A program made the position numbers and the translations under genes. Below the pieces are notes generated by a model, which saw only the letters and a program-made list of their open reading frames with translations, was not told where the DNA came from and ran no database searches. 7,948 nucleotides of DNA, taken from Prevotellaceae bacterium (GTDB lineage Bacteria > Bacteroidota > Bacteroidia > Bacteroidales > Bacteroidaceae). The stretch covers positions 1 to 7,948 of the forward strand of contig CAJPLH010000081.1 in assembly GCA_905371275.1 (NCBI GenBank), in the 5' to 3' direction. Below, piece by piece: positions 1-5,153 of this stretch (position 1 is its first letter; each line of letters opens with the position of its first letter).

Positions 1-53
1 CCCCCACGATTCCCCATTTCATCAAAGTTTAAATTCCCCCCAGTTTCGAGTGG

Positions 54-88
54 TTTCTGCCGTTTCTTCTCTAAAATCATTACCTTTG
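54..88 (+). promoter_or_regulatory. Putative promoter of ruvB, near-leaderless
   Basis: TACCTTTG at 81-88 matches the Bacteroidetes -7 element TAnnTTTG exactly. No good -33 box is visible: the best candidate is TTTCTG at 54-59, which is weak. The ATG lies only four bases after the -7 box, so transcription would begin at or within a few bases of the start codon. Placement rests on the -7 match alone. Confidence 0.5.
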
Positions 89-92
89 CAGT

Positions 93-1139
93 ATGACAGA
101 AGACACCTTCGACATTCGTTCCGAACAACAAGCTCCGGCAGTGACCGAGCGCGACTTTGAAAATGCCCTGCGCCCCCTTTCCTTTGACGATTTCACCGGT
201 CAAAGCAAAGTGGTTGAAAATTTGCGCATCTTTGTGGAAGCCGCACGCCGACGCGGAGAGCCCCTCGACCACACCCTCCTGCACGGCCCTCCTGGATTGG
301 GTAAGACCACCCTTTCCAACATCATCGCCAACGAACTCCAGGTGGGTTTCAAACTCACCTCAGGTCCAGTGCTCGACAAACCTGGAGATTTGGCAGGATT
401 GCTCACCTCGCTTGAGCCCAACGACGTGCTTTTCATCGACGAAATCCATCGTCTTTCGCCCGTAGTCGAAGAATATCTCTATTCGGCCATGGAGGACTAT
501 CGCATCGACATTATGATCGACAAAGGACCCGCTGCGCGCTCCATACAGATAGACCTCAATCCCTTCACCCTCGTAGGCGCCACCACGCGCAGCGGTTTGC
601 TCACCGCTCCCCTACGAGCGCGCTTCGGCATCAACCTCCATCTCGAATACTACGATGCTTCAACGCTCAAAGACATCATCCAACGCTCCGCACATCTCAT
701 GGGGGTAATGATTGATCCCAAAGCCGCTGCTGAGATTGCAGGACGTTCGCGAGGAACACCCCGTATTGCCAATGCCCTCTTGCGCCGTGTGCGCGATTTT
801 GCCCAAGTCAAAGGCAACGGCAGCATCGATGTGCCCATAGCGCGCTATGCTCTCGAAGCCCTCAACATCGACAAATATGGTCTTGACGAAATCGACAACA
901 AGATTTTGCTCACCATCATCGACAAATTCAAGGGAGGTCCTGTGGGCGTGAGCACCATCGCCACCGCCATTGGCGAAGATCCCGGCACAGTGGAAGAAGT
1001 CTACGAACCCTTCCTCATCAAAGAAGGTTTCATTCGCCGCACCCCTCGCGGACGCGAAGTCACCGAACAAGCCTACACTCACCTCGGACGCACTCCCGAA
1101 TATGGCAGTCCCGCAGCCCCTGAACCCACCTTGTTTTAA
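93..1139 (+). CDS. ruvB: Holliday junction branch migration helicase subunit RuvB
   Basis: RuvB is the hexameric AAA+ ATPase that, with RuvA, drives branch migration of Holliday junctions during recombinational repair in the cytoplasm. The 348-residue length is normal for the family. Visible motifs are Walker A GPPGLGKT (residues 65-72), Walker B LFIDE (113-117), sensor 1 GATTR (162-166), the arginine-finger region LRARFG (174-179) and sensor 2 GTPRIA (221-226). The C-terminal winged-helix DNA-binding domain spans roughly 265-335 and includes GGPVGVSTIA. The N-terminal segment RPLSFDDFTGQ (27-37) is also typical. The start at 93 gives a normal N-terminus and sits just behind a -7 promoter box; no Shine-Dalgarno sequence is present, which is usual in this phylum. 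ruvA and ruvC are not in the window. ybeY follows after 107 bases and may be co-transcribed. Confidence 0.97.
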   Translation: MTEDTFDIRSEQQAPAVTERDFENALRPLSFDDFTGQSKVVENLRIFVEAARRRGEPLDHTLLHGPPGLGKTTLSNIIANELQVGFKLTSGPVLDKPGDLAGLLTSLEPNDVLFIDEIHRLSPVVEEYLYSAMEDYRIDIMIDKGPAARSIQIDLNPFTLVGATTRSGLLTAPLRARFGINLHLEYYDASTLKDIIQRSAHLMGVMIDPKAAAEIAGRSRGTPRIANALLRRVRDFAQVKGNGSIDVPIARYALEALNIDKYGLDEIDNKILLTIIDKFKGGPVGVSTIATAIGEDPGTVEEVYEPFLIKEGFIRRTPRGREVTEQAYTHLGRTPEYGSPAAPEPTLF

Positions 1140-1159
1140 CAACGCGAACTCAGTGGGAG

Positions 1160-1232
1160 CTAGTTTTTTCTAGAGAATCTAAAGGAGCTAGTTCTTCTAG
1201 AGTTTCTAGAGCATCTAGTCCTTCTGGCCTCT
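1160..1232. repeat. CTAG array with 9-base periodicity between ruvB and ybeY
   Basis: CTAG occurs six times in under 60 bases, at 1160, 1170, 1188, 1197, 1206 and 1215. The near-matches CTAA (1179) and CTGG (1224) fill the remaining 9-base slots, giving seven units in strict 9-base register from 1170 to 1232; the copy at 1160 is offset by ten. The commonest unit is CTAGAGNNT. A larger repeat is also visible: GGAGCTAGTT occurs at 1156 and 1184. TCTAGA is a perfect palindrome at 1196-1201 and 1205-1210. On the minus strand each unit would read as x-x-Leu, but the Leu codons are nearly all CTA and no plausible gene contains them. The function is unknown: a tandem protein-binding site, an RNA structure in the ruvB-ybeY transcript, or a simple repeat are all possible. 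Confidence 0.8.
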
Positions 1233-1246
1233 CCAATTCCCAAGCA

Positions 1247-1657
1247 ATGATCACATTCAACAGTCTTAGTCTTCCCATCCCTGCGCTAGATGTTCGCACA
1301 GAAGAAGCCTGGTTGCGACGCGTAGCCGCCCAACACGAGCGAAGATTGGGAGAAATCAACTACATCTTTTGCAACGACGAAGAGATACTCGCCACCAATC
1401 GCCAGTATCTCCAACACGACTATTACACCGACATCATCACCTTCGACTACAGTGCCGGTGCAGTCCTTGCCGGCGACCTCTACATCTCGCTCGACACCGT
1501 GCGCACCAATGCAGAAATGCTAGGAAAAAACTACGATGACGAACTCCACCGCGTGCTCGTTCACGGTGTGCTTCACCTCGTAGGCATCAACGACAAAGGC
1601 CCCGGCGAACGCGAAATCATGGAAGCCGCAGAAGATGCTGCTCTCGCTCTGCGCTAA
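1247..1657 (+). CDS. ybeY: Endoribonuclease YbeY (rRNA maturation factor)
   Basis: YbeY is a metal-dependent single-strand endoribonuclease involved in 16S rRNA 3' end maturation and 70S ribosome quality control. The 136-residue length fits the short Bacteroidetes form. The conserved block TDIITFDY (61-68) is followed by AGDLYISLDTVRTNA (75-89) and the catalytic motif HGVLHLVGINDK (106-117), with metal-binding His106 and His110. The canonical family motif is HGxLHLxGxDH; here the third histidine is Lys117. I recall the same D-K ending, followed by GPGEREIMEAAE, in Bacteroidales homologues, so it looks lineage-typical rather than a defect. The ATG at 1247 is the first in frame after the CTAG array and gives a normal N-terminus. 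No clear promoter lies directly upstream, so read-through from ruvB is likely. Confidence 0.93.
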   Translation: MITFNSLSLPIPALDVRTEEAWLRRVAAQHERRLGEINYIFCNDEEILATNRQYLQHDYYTDIITFDYSAGAVLAGDLYISLDTVRTNAEMLGKNYDDELHRVLVHGVLHLVGINDKGPGEREIMEAAEDAALALR

Positions 1658-1726
1658 AGCCAAAGCACCATCCCAACTCAACAGCAAAACTTGTCTGCAA
1701 ACGGCAAAGAAAATCTGTGCAACATC

Positions 1727-1757
1727 TTGGCTATGTCGGCCGTTGGCCGTATCTTTG
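1727..1757 (+). promoter_or_regulatory. Promoter of gpmA with a dyad in its spacer
   Basis: TTG at 1727-1729 and TATCTTTG at 1750-1757 are separated by 20 bases, an excellent match to the Bacteroidetes sigma-ABfr promoter (TTTG, 19-21 bases, TAnnTTTG). Transcription would start near 1761, giving a leader of about 85 bases. Within the spacer lies the dyad CGGCC-GTT-GGCCG (1737-1749), which abuts the -7 box and could be an operator. The rest of the 189-base ybeY-gpmA gap (1658-1846) shows no gene. Confidence 0.8.
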
Positions 1758-1846
1758 CAATGTGGATGGGCGCGCAACAAATAGGCAAAGCCTACAGCGC
1801 AAGCACTTAACCCACAAGAAATTCAATAAAACCTCATATAACTCTT

Positions 1847-2593
1847 ATGAAAAGAATCGTACTTCTCCGCCATGGCGAAAGCCAATGGAACCTTGAAAAC
1901 CGCTTCACTGGTTGGACAGACGTAGACCTCACCGAAAAAGGTATGGGTGAAGCTCGCAAAGCTGGTGAACTCCTCAAGAAGGAAGGTTTCAAGTTTGGCA
2001 TGGCCTACACTTCCTACCTCAAGCGCGCCATCAAGACCCTCAACAACGTGCTCGACTCAATGAACGAGGACTGGATCCCCGTGCAAAAGAGCTGGCGCTT
2101 GAACGAAAAGCACTACGGCATGCTTCAAGGTCTCAACAAGAGCGAAACCGCTGCTAAGTATGGTGAAGAACAAGTACTCGTTTGGCGTCGTAGCTTCGAC
2201 ATCGCTCCTGATGCTATCGCTGAAGACGACAAGGAACGCAACCCCAAATACGAAGCTCGCTACGCTGAAGTGGCTGACGCAGAACTTCCCCGCACCGAGT
2301 CTTTGAAAGACTGCATCGGTCGCACACTCCCCTACTGGACCGCTGTCATCTTCCCCACACTCAAAAAGGTGGACGACCTCCTCGTTGTAGCTCACGGCAA
2401 CAGCCTTCGCGGTGTCATCAAGCACCTCAAGGGCATCAGCGACCAAGACATCATCAGCCTCAACCTTCCCACAGCTCTTCCCTACGTGTTTGAGTTTGAC
2501 GATGATCTCAACCTTGTGAAAGACTACTTCCTCGGTGATCCTGAAGAAATCAAGAAGCTCCAAGAAGCAGTTGCTAACCAAGGCAAGAAATAA
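1847..2593 (+). CDS. gpmA: 2,3-bisphosphoglycerate-dependent phosphoglycerate mutase
   Basis: This enzyme interconverts 3-phosphoglycerate and 2-phosphoglycerate in glycolysis and gluconeogenesis, through a phosphohistidine primed by 2,3-bisphosphoglycerate. The 248-residue length is standard for the cofactor-dependent family. The histidine phosphatase signature LLRHGESQWN (6-15) contains the phosphorylated His9. It is followed by NRFTGWTDVDLTEKG (18-32), the catalytic-acid region RLNEKHYGMLQGLNK (84-98) and the second active-site histidine, His183, in VAHGNSLRG (181-189). The length and the NRFTGW and NEKHYG blocks separate it from generic histidine phosphatases. The ATG at 1847 places the RHGE motif at the usual position. 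It has its own strong promoter and a large hairpin downstream, so it is probably a single-gene transcription unit. Codon choice (AAG and GCT frequent) suggests high expression. Confidence 0.97.
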   Translation: MKRIVLLRHGESQWNLENRFTGWTDVDLTEKGMGEARKAGELLKKEGFKFGMAYTSYLKRAIKTLNNVLDSMNEDWIPVQKSWRLNEKHYGMLQGLNKSETAAKYGEEQVLVWRRSFDIAPDAIAEDDKERNPKYEARYAEVADAELPRTESLKDCIGRTLPYWTAVIFPTLKKVDDLLVVAHGNSLRGVIKHLKGISDQDIISLNLPTALPYVFEFDDDLNLVKDYFLGDPEEIKKLQEAVANQGKK

Positions 2594-2596
2594 AAA

Positions 2597-2651
2597 GTGA
2601 GTTCCCCAGCTCCTAACGAGGACTCACCATGAGGACACTCCCCTAGGAGCT
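2597..2651 (+). other. Potential overlapping stem-loops after gpmA
   Basis: GTGAGT-T-CC (2597-2605) can pair with GGACTCAC (2620-2627), leaving one bulged T. The loop contains AGCTCCTA (2608-2615), which is perfectly complementary to TAGGAGCT (2644-2651). Both stems together would have H-type pseudoknot topology; otherwise they are alternatives. They begin four bases after the gpmA stop. This is pairing by eye with no energy calculation, so it may be chance. Confidence 0.35.
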
Positions 2652-2673
2652 AAACCACTTACTTTCTTCACAA

Positions 2674-2712
2674 AGAGGCTGTGTCAAAACATCTTGTTTT
2701 GATGCAGCCTCT
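2674..2712 (+). terminator. Large hairpin, probable gpmA terminator
   Basis: Arms at 2674-2691 and 2695-2712 form an 18-base-pair stem (16 Watson-Crick pairs and two adjacent G-U wobbles) with a three-base TCT loop. The stem starts AGAGGCTG and ends CAGCCTCT, with an AAAACA/TGTTTT top. No T-run follows the 3' arm, which is unlike a classic intrinsic terminator; the nearest T-rich stretch is inside the 3' arm itself. It could instead be a dispersed palindromic repeat that acts as a transcript end or stability element. The remaining sequence up to the next gene (2713-2822) shows no convincing promoter. Confidence 0.65.
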
Positions 2713-2822
2713 CGTTATAGGAAAATCACGCACAGCAACGACTCTCGCTTTCTCCTCCCCAACCACATTCCTGCCCACTGCGCGACAATCCACTCACATA
2801 TCTACCTCTCCGGCCACGCAAT

Positions 2823-3854
2823 ATGAAATTCTCCTCCCAGCTTCCTTCCCTTCCCGGCATACTCTTCATTGCTCTCCTTGCAGGAGCCGCCACCGCCTTG
2901 AGCACCCTTCCCTTTTTCAAACACCTATCCTTCTCTCCCCTCATTGTCGGCATCCTCATCGGCATCCTCTTTGCCAATACCCTCGGCCGATACCTCCCCG
3001 AACAATGGCGCAGCGGACTCAAGTTTTGCAGCAAACGCATCTTGCGCATCGGTATCATCTTCTTTGGATTCCGACTCACCCTCAACGACGTGGCACAAGT
3101 GGGACTCTCCGCAGTAGCCCTCGATGCCATCATCGTCTGCTCCACCCTCGGACTCGGCATCCTCGTGGGGAAGTGGCTCAAAATGGACAAAGAAACCACC
3201 CTGCTCACCTCCTCGGGCAGTGCCATTTGTGGCGCAGCTGCCGTGCTAGGCGCAGAAACCACCCTCAAATCTGAAGCCTACAAAACTGCAGTGGCCGTTT
3301 CCACAGTGGTTCTCTTCGGCACACTCTCCATATTCCTCTATCCCCTCTTGTATCGCAACGGATTCTTCCCCCTTTCACCTCGCGAAATGGGACTCTACAC
3401 CGGTTCCACTGTCCACGAAGTGGCACACGTAGTGGGTGCTTCCAATGCCATGGGCAAAGACGTGGCTGAAGTGGCTGTGATTGTCAAAATGATACGCGTC
3501 ATCATGCTCGTTCCCGTGCTCCTCTGTTTCAGTTGGTTCGCACGTTCCAGCAGTAAAACCTCCACCTCTGGACAACGCAAACTCGTCATTCCCTGGTTTG
3601 CCATTCTCTTCCTCTGCGCCATCGCCCTCAACACACTCCTCGCGCTCACCCCAGCAGTGACTGCTCCCATCCAAACCATCGACAACTTCGCGCTCACTAT
3701 GGCCATGACCGCTTTGGGTTGCGAAACAACGCTCGACAAATTCCGTCAAGCAGGTTGGCGTCCCTTTGTTTTAGCACTCGTGCTCTATGTTTGGCTCGTG
3801 TTGGGAGGATTCTTGGTGGTCAAAGGCCTTTCTTGGGCAGGTTTCATCGCCTAA
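2823..3854 (+). CDS. YeiH family (UPF0324) inner-membrane transporter, putative sulfate exporter
   Basis: This is a polytopic inner-membrane protein of 343 residues, the usual length for YeiH/UPF0324. About ten hydrophobic segments can be traced, beginning near residues 12-30, 38-54, 73-88 and 95-117 and ending near 315-335. Family-typical blocks are GILIGILFAN (43-52), GSAICGAAA (132-140), GSTVHEVAHVV (194-204), KMIRV (222-226) and TALGCETTL (296-304). Database annotation of the family as a sulfate exporter is only putative, and the substrate here is unknown. The ATG at 2823 gives a short charged N-terminus followed by the first membrane segment. The beta-barrel gene starts 34 bases after its stop, so the two may share a transcript. 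Upstream lies the gpmA hairpin, which suggests separate transcription, though I cannot identify its promoter. Confidence 0.9.
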   Translation: MKFSSQLPSLPGILFIALLAGAATALSTLPFFKHLSFSPLIVGILIGILFANTLGRYLPEQWRSGLKFCSKRILRIGIIFFGFRLTLNDVAQVGLSAVALDAIIVCSTLGLGILVGKWLKMDKETTLLTSSGSAICGAAAVLGAETTLKSEAYKTAVAVSTVVLFGTLSIFLYPLLYRNGFFPLSPREMGLYTGSTVHEVAHVVGASNAMGKDVAEVAVIVKMIRVIMLVPVLLCFSWFARSSSKTSTSGQRKLVIPWFAILFLCAIALNTLLALTPAVTAPIQTIDNFALTMAMTALGCETTLDKFRQAGWRPFVLALVLYVWLVLGGFLVVKGLSWAGFIA

Positions 3855-3888
3855 TCTAGAAAATATAGCAACAACAAACACCCTCATT

Positions 3889-4584
3889 ATGAAGAAATCA
3901 CTCTTTTCCATCCTTTTCTTGGGTATGAGTGCCATCGTGGCCTCAGCCCAAAACGTGTTTCCCACACCATCTGTGTCGCTCACCAGCGAAACGCCTATTG
4001 CGTTGTCATCCCCCAAGGCTGATATTATGGGGCAATCTTACACCACCAATTTTACTACGCTAGAGTCACCACAAACTTTGTTCACCACAACAACGGCCGA
4101 AGCTTCACACCAACAACAGACTGACGGCCAGCGTCGCAAGTTCCGTCCCCATTTAGCAGGCATTGCTGATATCGGTATCGGAACAGCCCTCGATTTCAAC
4201 CTCACCATTGGTTCGCAACTCACTTCTTTCTTCTACTTAGGCGCAGGTCTCAACACGATATATTGGCACGATGGATTCATTAAGCAGAATAACAGAGCCG
4301 ACATCCATGCCATCATCAATCCTCGTTTTGAAATCCCCTTCCGCTCAAACATCATCCCCTTCGTAGATCTAAAGACGGGTATTGCTGCCACTCACAAACA
4401 CGGAGCATTAGTCTCCCTCAGCACTGGAGTGCAGCTAGACAATTTCCTCATCGGCGTTGGATATACCATACAAACCACCAATGAAGAATACACCGACTTC
4501 ACTGTTGGTAGTGGCTGTATAGGCACTTACTACACTAACTACACTTACGATGGTCTCTCCCTCCGTTTGGGTCTGAAATTCTAG
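3889..4584 (+). CDS. Secreted hypothetical protein, probable outer-membrane beta-barrel
   Basis: I do not recognise the family. The ATG at 3889 gives a 231-residue protein with a textbook signal peptide: MKKS, a hydrophobic core, and signal peptidase I cleavage after ASA (residues 18-20). An upstream in-frame ATG at 3787 lies inside the preceding gene and would bury the signal, so it is rejected. Residues 21-85 are Ser/Thr/Gln-rich and look disordered. From about 88 to the end, short alternating hydrophobic strands with glycine- and aromatic-rich turns resemble a small beta-barrel, for example FFYLGAGLNTIYW (114-126), FVDLKTGIAA (158-167) and NFLIGVGYTI (185-194). The protein ends in LSLRLGLKF; a terminal Phe is the usual outer-membrane assembly signal. 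It may be co-transcribed with the upstream transporter. Function is unknown. Confidence 0.8.
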   Translation: MKKSLFSILFLGMSAIVASAQNVFPTPSVSLTSETPIALSSPKADIMGQSYTTNFTTLESPQTLFTTTTAEASHQQQTDGQRRKFRPHLAGIADIGIGTALDFNLTIGSQLTSFFYLGAGLNTIYWHDGFIKQNNRADIHAIINPRFEIPFRSNIIPFVDLKTGIAATHKHGALVSLSTGVQLDNFLIGVGYTIQTTNEEYTDFTVGSGCIGTYYTNYTYDGLSLRLGLKF

Positions 4585-4657
4585 TCCTCCATCCAAACAG
4601 CCGGCAAGTCCAGTGAAAACGAAAGTGTGAAAATACCTATAATTCACTCTCTCACGT

Positions 4658-4673
4658 GCGCGCGTACGCGCGC
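4658..4673. repeat. 16-base perfect palindrome of alternating CG
   Basis: GCGCGCGTACGCGCGC is a perfect palindrome centred on TA at 4665-4666, within the left arm of the MITE-like element. It is made almost entirely of alternating purine-pyrimidine steps, so both cruciform and left-handed DNA are conceivable under supercoiling. Confidence 0.85.
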
Positions 4674-4691
4674 CCTACAGGAGTTTTTGTG

Positions 4692-4713
4692 TTTTTGCTG
4701 TCACAAGTGTCAC
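4692..4713 (+). repeat. Left copy of the perfect 22-base inverted repeat
   Basis: This sequence is the exact reverse complement of 4927-4948. It begins with five Ts and contains TGTCAC twice (4700-4705 and 4708-4713, separated by AA), so each arm has its own internal direct repeat. It forms the inner end of the left arm of the MITE-like element. Confidence 0.9.
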
Positions 4714-4718
4714 ACATT

Positions 4719-4740
4719 GCATCATAGTCGCATCATAGTC
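4719..4740. repeat. Tandem 11-base direct repeat, two copies
   Basis: GCATCATAGTC occurs at 4719-4729 and again immediately at 4730-4740 without mismatch. It lies just inside the left inverted repeat. Eleven bases is half of the 22-base period of the array further inside the element. Confidence 0.9.
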
Positions 4741-4818
4741 AACTCATTATCAAACCATTAAGTCGACCCTTTAACATCTATCTAGGTTTTATCGGCAGAC
4801 AAAGGGGAAATGAGTACA

Positions 4819-4906
4819 AAAACAACACGTTGTTTTGGATAAAACGACACGTCACTTTTCATAAAACGACACGTCGTTTGAAGCAAAACAACACGTCACT
4901 TTTCAC
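4819..4906. repeat. Array of four 22-base units with alternating palindromic design
   Basis: Four contiguous units start at 4819, 4841, 4863 and 4885, each exactly 22 bases. All share AAAACRACACGT at positions 1-12 of the unit. Units 1 and 3 continue with the complementary half (GTTGTTTT and GTCGTTT), making dyads around a two-base AC centre with arms of 8 and 7 bases. Units 2 and 4 instead continue GTCACTTTTCAY and agree with each other at 20 of 22 bases, so the array is also a 44-base repeat made twice. In the palindromic units, position 6 and its partner position 13 change together (A with T, G with C). The 22-base spacing is two helical turns and puts all sites on one DNA face. No spacers are present, so this is not CRISPR. 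Confidence 0.9.
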
Positions 4907-4926
4907 AAATCAGCCCAAGGGGAATG

Positions 4927-4948
4927 GTGACACTTGTGACAGCAAAAA
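4927..4948 (-). repeat. Right copy of the perfect 22-base inverted repeat
   Basis: It reads GTGACACTTGTGACAGC followed by an A-run and is the exact reverse complement of 4692-4713. It contains GTGACA twice, nine bases apart. A further partial copy, GGGGAAGGTGACA (5042-5054), matches the sequence entering this arm (GGGGAATGGTGACA, 4919-4932), so the motif is not confined to the element ends. Confidence 0.9.
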
Positions 4949-4969
4949 ATGCAAACTCGCTGTAAAGGG

Positions 4970-4991
4970 GCGCACGCTGCGCGCACGCTAC
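4970..4991. repeat. Tandem 11-base GC-rich repeat in the right arm
   Basis: GCGCACGCTGC (4970-4980) is followed directly by GCGCACGCTAC (4981-4991), one mismatch in eleven. It occupies the GC-rich portion of the right arm opposite the CG palindrome of the left arm. Confidence 0.85.
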
Positions 4992-5064
4992 ACGCGCGAG
5001 AGGGAAACTGAGGCACACACATTCGGCAGTTACCGCTAGTAGGGGAAGGTGACAACTGCGTTGC

Positions 5065-5153
5065 AGTGAAAAACGCACCCGTTTTGCAAGATGTAAATAG
5101 CATTTCCGCGACATAGAAAAAATTTTTCGTCACTTTTCTGCGTTTTTTTCACT
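5065..5153. repeat. Second inverted repeat, imperfect, outside the MITE-like element
   Basis: AGTGAAAAACGCA (5065-5077) and TGCGTTTTTTTCACT (5139-5153) are reverse complements apart from two extra Ts. The interior contains GAAAAAATTTTTC (5116-5128) and, overlapping its end, CGTCACTTTTC (5128-5138). The latter is identical to the distal half of units 2 and 4 of the 22-base array (4850-4860 and 4894-4904), which ties this segment to the neighbouring element. Confidence 0.65.

Larger units (their letters stand above)
4648..5003. mobile_element. MITE-like element with long inverted repeats and an internal tandem array
   Basis: A left arm (about 4648-4713) and a right arm (about 4927-5003) are inverted copies of each other. 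The innermost 22 bases are identical (4692-4713 against 4927-4948, core TGCTGTCACAAGTGTCAC). Further out the match continues imperfectly through a GAGTTT block, ACAG, a GC-rich stretch of alternating CG and an outer CTCTC. The roughly 210-base interior holds an 11-base direct repeat and a 22-base-period array, and no coding sequence. Non-coding, about 0.35 kb, with long inverted repeats: this is MITE architecture. A MITE with an inner minisatellite has, as I recall, been described in Porphyromonas gingivalis (BrickBuilt elements); this has the same plan, but I cannot compare sequences. Ends and target-site duplication are not resolved, and no transposase lies in the window. Confidence 0.55.

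Noticed and set aside
2681..3274. Open frame of 197 codons overlapping the start of the YeiH-type gene
   Set aside because: The translation is low-complexity His/Pro/Arg/Ser-rich text typical of an out-of-frame reading; the overlapping transporter frame has clear family motifs.
3787..3888. Extended start of the beta-barrel gene at ATG 3787
   Set aside because: It lies inside the transporter gene and would place 34 residues before an excellent signal peptide.
4819..4906. CRISPR array
   Set aside because: Units are directly adjacent with no unique spacers, are only 22 bases, and there are no cas genes.
4819..4906. Plasmid or chromosomal replication origin with iterons
   Set aside because: The 22-base period fits iterons, but there is no rep gene, dnaA gene, DnaA-box cluster or partition gene in the window. 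Kept only as an alternative idea.
4896..5133. Two overlapping minus-strand open frames within the repeat region
   Set aside because: They run across the element arm and repeats, share no family features and have no promoter that I can see.
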